From Parashewanella tropica (GTDB lineage Bacteria; Pseudomonadota; Gammaproteobacteria; Enterobacterales; Shewanellaceae), in NCBI RefSeq assembly GCF_004358445.1, contig NZ_CP037951.1, forward strand, positions 3,752,001 to 3,816,000: a DNA stretch of 64,000 bases. The letters are read 5' to 3'. The notes beneath the pieces were generated by a model. The model did no database searches, was not told the origin of the DNA, and saw nothing but the letters and a program-made list of their open reading frames with translations. Shown piece after piece: positions 59,250 to 64,000 of the stretch. The position numbers and the translations under genes are program-made. Each line of letters begins with the position of its first letter. The stretch's first letter is position 1.

Positions 59250-60437
59250 TCAGCGGCTTTTTGTTAATAAATAGAGCTTCTTATTGTATTTTTCCCGAAG
59301 CTTAGGATCGTATGTCCAATCCATCACTCTGTTCATTATTTTTCTAGCCTTAAGTTTCTTATTCTGCTTCAGATAAATTCGATACAACCCAAGATAAGCG
59401 TCTTGAACATAAGGGGCTTTTTCAATGACTTTAGTAAAATAACGGATGGCTTTACGGTCGTTTCCTTGTTGCTTTGCATAATATGCTTGTTCTAACCATG
59501 CATAAGGATTGGGATCGTCGATTTTGGCCAGAGTTTTTTCATATTGTAAGGCTTGCTCTGTACGGCCAAGCTCTGTCAGTAACCCTATATAATTTGACAG
59601 AACCCTCAAATTATTATGATCGACTTTTAATGCTGCTAAATAAATCTGTTCTGCGGTTTGGTGGTCACCTTTTCGGTTATGCAATACCGCCAACAAATTG
59701 AGCGTTTCACTGTAATGCGGGGCTTGCTGGTAAGCGAGCATGACATAAGAAAAGGCGTCATCGAGTTTATTTCCAATCAGTGCATTAGCCGCTAAATTAT
59801 TATAATACTTGGCAATGAACTCCTTTTGACTTACCAAGCGCCCGGCATAATTTGAAACACTTGGAAAATAGTCAATAATCGAACTGGCTCTCATCCACTT
59901 AAATTTCGGCGAAACGTCTCCCTCTTTTATTGGCGCATAGAGTCGGCTTTGAACATGGGTGGAAGATGCAATTACGCCATTTTGCTTTTCAAAAATGGGC
60001 GGAGTATTTACCTCAATATAATCCATTTCGACATTAACCAGCTTTGCTAAAGCAGTGGTTAAGACCGCTAAGCTCATACAGTTGCCTTTGTTGAGCATCA
60101 GTGCCGTAGATGCATCATAGGTTTCACCATAAAAGGTAAAATTATTGAGTTTTCGTTCAAGGTATTCGGAGACTATCTTGTCAGGCCGCTGTCCTTCACT
60201 TAAGGCAGCATGATAATAGCTTAAAAAATCCTGCTGTTGTCCTTTGGTGAGTGCAAAAACATCATCAATTACAAGTAATTGCTGATTTAGCTTGAATAGT
60301 GCGCGATTTATCTTAATCTCGACAGCTAAAGCAGCGTTATCATCTACCTTTAATGCAGGCTTAGGAGCACTGCTACAACCACAAATCCATAAAGTAGTAA
60401 GTGCTATTAATGAAAAACACGTCTTTCTTTCAAGCAT
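59250..60437 (-). CDS. Transglutaminase-like lipoprotein with TPR repeats
   Basis: A 395-residue lipoprotein (LWICGCSSAP, acylated Cys21). A transglutaminase-like region follows with the cysteine in NKGNCMSLAVLTTALAK (near 118-134) and a later histidine in STHVQSR. C-terminal TPR units run from about 225 to 375 (APHYSETLNLLAVLHNRKGD, YAWLEQAYYAKQQGND, APYVQDAYLGLYRIYLKQNK). It is probably an envelope protein that binds or modifies protein partners; the substrate is unknown. It converges with the exporter gene. Confidence 0.75.
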   Translation of the reverse strand: MLERKTCFSLIALTTLWICGCSSAPKPALKVDDNAALAVEIKINRALFKLNQQLLVIDDVFALTKGQQQDFLSYYHAALSEGQRPDKIVSEYLERKLNNFTFYGETYDASTALMLNKGNCMSLAVLTTALAKLVNVEMDYIEVNTPPIFEKQNGVIASSTHVQSRLYAPIKEGDVSPKFKWMRASSIIDYFPSVSNYAGRLVSQKEFIAKYYNNLAANALIGNKLDDAFSYVMLAYQQAPHYSETLNLLAVLHNRKGDHQTAEQIYLAALKVDHNNLRVLSNYIGLLTELGRTEQALQYEKTLAKIDDPNPYAWLEQAYYAKQQGNDRKAIRYFTKVIEKAPYVQDAYLGLYRIYLKQNKKLKARKIMNRVMDWTYDPKLREKYNKKLYLLTKSR

Positions 60438-60613
60438 ACTAAGCCCCTAAATCCATTTGCTTTAATCCAACATAGCATAAAAAAAGTACCATGAACCAGC
60501 TCTGATTTAGAACGCTAACGTTGAATGTCGACTGAACGTATCACACTCTCTTTCACCCAAATACAAGCCAATACTTAATATAAAGATTCCTTTTATCTTT
60601 CTCTTCCGCGCCT

Positions 60614-63600
60614 ATGTCATCAGAACCTTTTGCAATCACATCAGTGAGCTTGTCACCGGAAGTGGTATCTGATCCACAACAAAGGCTGTTTGAGGCGGTG
60701 AAAAAAGGGAAATTCAACCAAGTTAATTCGCTGATTTTAATGTATAAAGGCCTATCTGCCGACATTATCTATGATGGCTTGCCACTCATCTATATAGCAG
60801 CCAAAGGTGCTGACATGCACATTGTTGAAGTTCTGCTAACTCGATGCCAACGACCCAACTTCATCGATATGCAAGGCAAAAACTTACTTCACCATTTGTT
60901 TACCAATACTCATTTTTCTCAAGTTACAGATGTAGATCTTGTTGTTGGCGCAATGAATAAGGGAGCTGATTTATTTCAAGTCGATGACGAGGATATGATC
61001 CCTCTGATTTTTTTGCTCGATAAACGTTATGATCAAAACGTTTACCGCAAGGTGCAGTACCCGAATTACCGACAAGCCGTTAAACCTTTCATCACACCAA
61101 AACTGCTAGATGACGCACGCGTAAAGCATGAGCCTTTATTGGTTCACCTTGCTCAAAATATTTCAGATTTTTCAGAACAAGCGTATTTATGGTTATTCGG
61201 ACTCGGTATTAGCCTTGATGCCTACACTTTAGACTTTGAAAGTGTAGTGAGTATTTTACAAAAAGACGTTGACCAAGCTTTCACACGCTATATTTTGCAA
61301 CTGTTTGAACATGAACGTAAGTTTCCACATTATCTTGATGAGTATGAAATTGTTCAACTTCCAAAGGAAACTCACCCAGATGAAGACCTGAAAAGCTCAC
61401 CCCAATCATCACATTTAAGTCCCTACACTTCTGTACAGGTTTATGTCGCACCTGAACAATACGCTCCTTATTCAGGAGATCCTCTAAAAGAGGAAAAAAT
61501 GCGCCAAGACGCTGACCCAACGCAATGGGACGCCATATTTTCACCTCAATCTCCGAATGACGACTTAGCCGCTTTAACGCGACCTCTAACACGACGCTTA
61601 TCTCGAAGTACGAATGATCTTCATCTAAGCCAGAAAAAGGAAAAAGAACACTCTGATCTGGTGGTTACTCATAAGCCCAAATTGCAAAAAGAACCAAGAT
61701 CATGCGTTAGCAGAGATGTGTTAATGGTTCGAGTTCGATTTGCCAAACTTATTGAAAAGCTCAAGCCTCACAATATTCCAGAAGACAAGCTTGAGTTAAT
61801 TGCTCATCGAGCGCCAATTGCTCAATCTTACCTTCCTGGGGCAATGCTGGATGAAACATATGTAAGGTATATTCCAGTCCGTTATAAACCGGTTTCTCGT
61901 AGTATACAAACGACCAATAAACCTAAGGATGAAGACAGAAAACAACGGCAAGAATTTTTAAAAAAAACTAATGTCTATCGGAGAGCCAGCATATTAAGAC
62001 ATGAAAAGCGAAGAGCTTCCATGCGAACACTTCTCCCTTCCCCATCCCTTTCACCAAACAGTACATTGAGTAGCTGTTTCACCGATAGAAGAAGCAGTAT
62101 TTTTTCCTTTGATGAAGATTCATTGAATTCACATCGTCCTTTGGTCATGCTTCCAGATTCACTAACAAGGACGCTTTCTATTGACGAAGCTCAACAGGAG
62201 GCAACGACGCCGCTGGGTAAGACGTTAGATAAAATCCATCAATTAGAAGAAGATCATTCTCACCTTAATGTTTTGGTTCCAGCTTTTACTCAATCATCCT
62301 ATCAAAAGCTGGTTGAACCAACACCAGAAGCTAGTGCAACGTTAGCTGAAATACGTTCAGCCACAAAAGACTTGAAAGACCGAGAGCATGTTAGTGGTCA
62401 GTATAGCGAAATCGTAAATAACTTATCTCTTCGCTTCGAGCAATACGACTTTGAGATCTGCGCAGGAGAACAACCAGCCATTGCTTTTCATTCTTTGGAA
62501 CTCGTTGGTGAGCTGCTAGCATTTTATGAAGCTTGGCGGGAAATGACTCAAGGGAAGGAGATTTTCGGTGTTTTACGAGCAACTACCAATGCATTCGCGG
62601 CGGTATCTGGGTTGGCATCTATCGCGACTGAAATTGCCACGCACTTTTCCAGTGACCACCATGTTCTCGGGATTGTTTCCAAGTGCGCAACCAGCTTTAG
62701 TAATATTCAAACAGCACTGAGTCAGCTTCTTGATATTTTTAAAAGACTCAAAGAGTCCAACCTCATTGAGGATATTGAACATCATCAATTTGATATCAAT
62801 TCAGTCACCTCTTATTTGACCAAAGGATTGGCATTCGCAAGAACCATTACCTTCACCGCCAAATCTCTAGCATCTGCCGCCAATAAAATTCTTGAGGTGT
62901 TAAAGCAAGTATCGAGTGTATCAACGGTTATTCCAATCTTAGGGATTATTGTTTCTGTATTTGATATGGTAGGGCGCATTGTCGCAACGGGTCAGCATAT
63001 TCGCTGTTTTTGTGATATGGCTGAAATTAAAGCCTGTCTCAAACTGGATTTCCCCGATTCTGAAGCCCTCTGTGAAGTGATAACTGAAAACGGTAAAACA
63101 GACAGTAAGGTATTAAAATGGCTAGCATTTAAAGCTGAAGCAGAACGAGATGATGTTCTACCTAATGATATTTTTGATGCCAAACGCTATTACCTAGCAC
63201 GGGGGTTTAAACGTATCAATCAAAAACGAATCATCAGAGAAGTGATCGGAATCTCCTTCGATATTCTTCAAATCAGTAGCGATATATTGAAGTTAACTGG
63301 AGTTGCTAGTGAGGTTGGTCTGGGACTTTCAGCCACAACAGCCGCCTTGAAAACCACGCAACTTACCACTAGGGCAGGCAAACAGCTATTCCACGATTGT
63401 CTAAAAGACGATAAATCTAAAGACAGTAAACATGAAGCACGTTGCTATCAAATCCAAGTTTTGACTGAATTGCTCGAAACCGTTGCTCTCGGCTATGAAA
63501 AAGGCCTAACGGAAGATGATTTGTATAAAGCACAGATCTGCGAGCTCAAATTGATGTTTAGAGCCGCAGGCATGCGGCTAGACAAGTTTCTTGATTCAAG

Positions 63601-63670
63601 AAAACCTTTAAAAGATCGGATCCAAAGCCTTTATCAAGCCATCAAGCAACGGGAGGGACTTTCATTCTAA
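60614..63670 (+). CDS. Large ankyrin-repeat protein, candidate secreted effector
   Basis: A 1018-residue protein. Residues about 20-125 hold ankyrin-type repeats (QQRLFEAVKKGKFNQVNSLI, LPLIYIAAKGADMHIVEVLL, GKNLLHHLFTN). Residues about 260-500 are low-complexity, rich in Ser, Pro and Arg. The C-terminal part (about 570-1018) is helical and contains a hydrophobic stretch (near 765-790, STVIPILGIIVSVFDMVGRI). No signal peptide or enzyme motif is seen. Ankyrin proteins of this kind are numerous in Parashewanella, and similar layouts occur in effectors of host-associated bacteria; an effector role is inferred only. Confidence 0.6.
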   Translation: MSSEPFAITSVSLSPEVVSDPQQRLFEAVKKGKFNQVNSLILMYKGLSADIIYDGLPLIYIAAKGADMHIVEVLLTRCQRPNFIDMQGKNLLHHLFTNTHFSQVTDVDLVVGAMNKGADLFQVDDEDMIPLIFLLDKRYDQNVYRKVQYPNYRQAVKPFITPKLLDDARVKHEPLLVHLAQNISDFSEQAYLWLFGLGISLDAYTLDFESVVSILQKDVDQAFTRYILQLFEHERKFPHYLDEYEIVQLPKETHPDEDLKSSPQSSHLSPYTSVQVYVAPEQYAPYSGDPLKEEKMRQDADPTQWDAIFSPQSPNDDLAALTRPLTRRLSRSTNDLHLSQKKEKEHSDLVVTHKPKLQKEPRSCVSRDVLMVRVRFAKLIEKLKPHNIPEDKLELIAHRAPIAQSYLPGAMLDETYVRYIPVRYKPVSRSIQTTNKPKDEDRKQRQEFLKKTNVYRRASILRHEKRRASMRTLLPSPSLSPNSTLSSCFTDRRSSIFSFDEDSLNSHRPLVMLPDSLTRTLSIDEAQQEATTPLGKTLDKIHQLEEDHSHLNVLVPAFTQSSYQKLVEPTPEASATLAEIRSATKDLKDREHVSGQYSEIVNNLSLRFEQYDFEICAGEQPAIAFHSLELVGELLAFYEAWREMTQGKEIFGVLRATTNAFAAVSGLASIATEIATHFSSDHHVLGIVSKCATSFSNIQTALSQLLDIFKRLKESNLIEDIEHHQFDINSVTSYLTKGLAFARTITFTAKSLASAANKILEVLKQVSSVSTVIPILGIIVSVFDMVGRIVATGQHIRCFCDMAEIKACLKLDFPDSEALCEVITENGKTDSKVLKWLAFKAEAERDDVLPNDIFDAKRYYLARGFKRINQKRIIREVIGISFDILQISSDILKLTGVASEVGLGLSATTAALKTTQLTTRAGKQLFHDCLKDDKSKDSKHEARCYQIQVLTELLETVALGYEKGLTEDDLYKAQICELKLMFRAAGMRLDKFLDSRKPLKDRIQSLYQAIKQREGLSF

Positions 63671-64000
63671 GCGTTCATCGAAATAAGCTGGCCATTCTTA
63701 ACCACCTGAAGACAAGGGTTTACCCCATAGCTGTAACTAAGCTCAGCTGGGCTTTGAATATCCCACAAGCAAAAGTCCGCTTGTTTTCCTACTTCGATAG
63801 AGCCCACTTTATCGGCAATACCTAATGCTTTTGCAGCATTTACGGTTGTGCCTTTTAACGCTTCTTCTGGTGTCATTTTAAACAAAGTACACGCCATATT
63901 GAGCATCAAAAGGGTTGAGCATATTGGCGATGAGCCGGGGTTAAAGTCACTCGCCACCACCATAGGAACCTTATGTTTCCTAAGAAGATCGATTGGAGGA
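63667..64000 (-). CDS. hutI: Imidazolonepropionase HutI, C-terminal part (partial)
   Basis: The frame is open to the right edge, beyond the apparent ATG at 63963: the codons before it read PPIDLLRKHKVP, part of the HutI sequence. HutI hydrolyses imidazolonepropionate to formiminoglutamate in histidine breakdown. The visible 110 residues contain VASDFNPGSSP with the metal-binding Asp, then TPEEALKGTTVNAAKALG and GSIEVGKQADFCLWD, the amidohydrolase C-terminal signature. It converges with the ankyrin gene, sharing four bases at the stops. Confidence 0.92.
   Translation of the reverse strand, partial: PPIDLLRKHKVPMVVASDFNPGSSPICSTLLMLNMACTLFKMTPEEALKGTTVNAAKALGIADKVGSIEVGKQADFCLWDIQSPAELSYSYGVNPCLQVVKNGQLISMNA

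Overview
The window reads as a marine gammaproteobacterial chromosome of modest GC, most likely Shewanellaceae. Core genes in the order rph-pyrE with divergent yicC, a hutI end at the right, and a large ankyrin protein of the kind I associate with Parashewanella suggest this. The genus is an inference, because no rRNA or other diagnostic marker is present.

Layout. 1-2.68 kb is chromosomal: the tail of an unknown gene, pyrE, rph and yicC. From about 2.66 to 54.70 kb lies a roughly 52 kb integrative and conjugative element (ICE) inserted in the 3' end of yicC. Its left end is the intact yicC tail plus a tyrosine integrase. Its right end is a second copy of the last yicC codons (EQIQNVE-stop) plus a second yicC-type terminator.

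Inside the ICE, 4.2-13.1 kb holds accessory and control genes: an anchored metallopeptidase, a Nudix hydrolase, a CI/LexA-fold repressor lacking its catalytic serine, two replication-type genes, an FlhC/SetC-like activator, and a methyltransferase-unknown-YhhQ operon. 13.3-14.7 kb is the mobilisation locus (paired palindromes, MobC, relaxase). 14.8-18.4 kb is a run of small one-orientation genes, at least three of them bounded by attC-like sites sharing TTGCCTGTTAA, like a cassette array without an integrase. 18.4-32.4 kb encodes ArdC, a Toprim protein, VirD4, VirB11-B2 (including a 55-residue VirB7) and a divergent regulator.

Cargo. 33.4-38.4 kb is a CzcBA-type metal efflux set. 38.8-39.4 kb is a frameshifted IS200-like element whose end supplies the last codons of a phosphopantetheinyl transferase gene. 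39.3-51.4 kb is the most unusual part: an operon-like set for an AraC regulator, LuxE-like acyl-protein synthetase, IscU-like scaffold, cysteine desulfurase, fatty acyl-AMP ligase, acyl carrier protein, flavin monooxygenase, MMPL exporter, LolA-like protein, outer-membrane barrel and phosphopantetheinyl transferase. Together these look like a complete system that makes and exports an acyl-chain product, possibly sulfur-containing. A possible replication origin, two small excisionase/AlpA-type genes and an AbiE toxin-antitoxin pair close the ICE.

Right of the ICE, a citrate synthase-like protein, an AMP-forming ligase and a Bcr/CflA-type exporter form a second small operon that could make and export a metabolite. 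They are followed by a transglutaminase/TPR lipoprotein, the ankyrin protein and the 3' part of hutI. All functions are read from motifs and family resemblance by eye; no database search was run.
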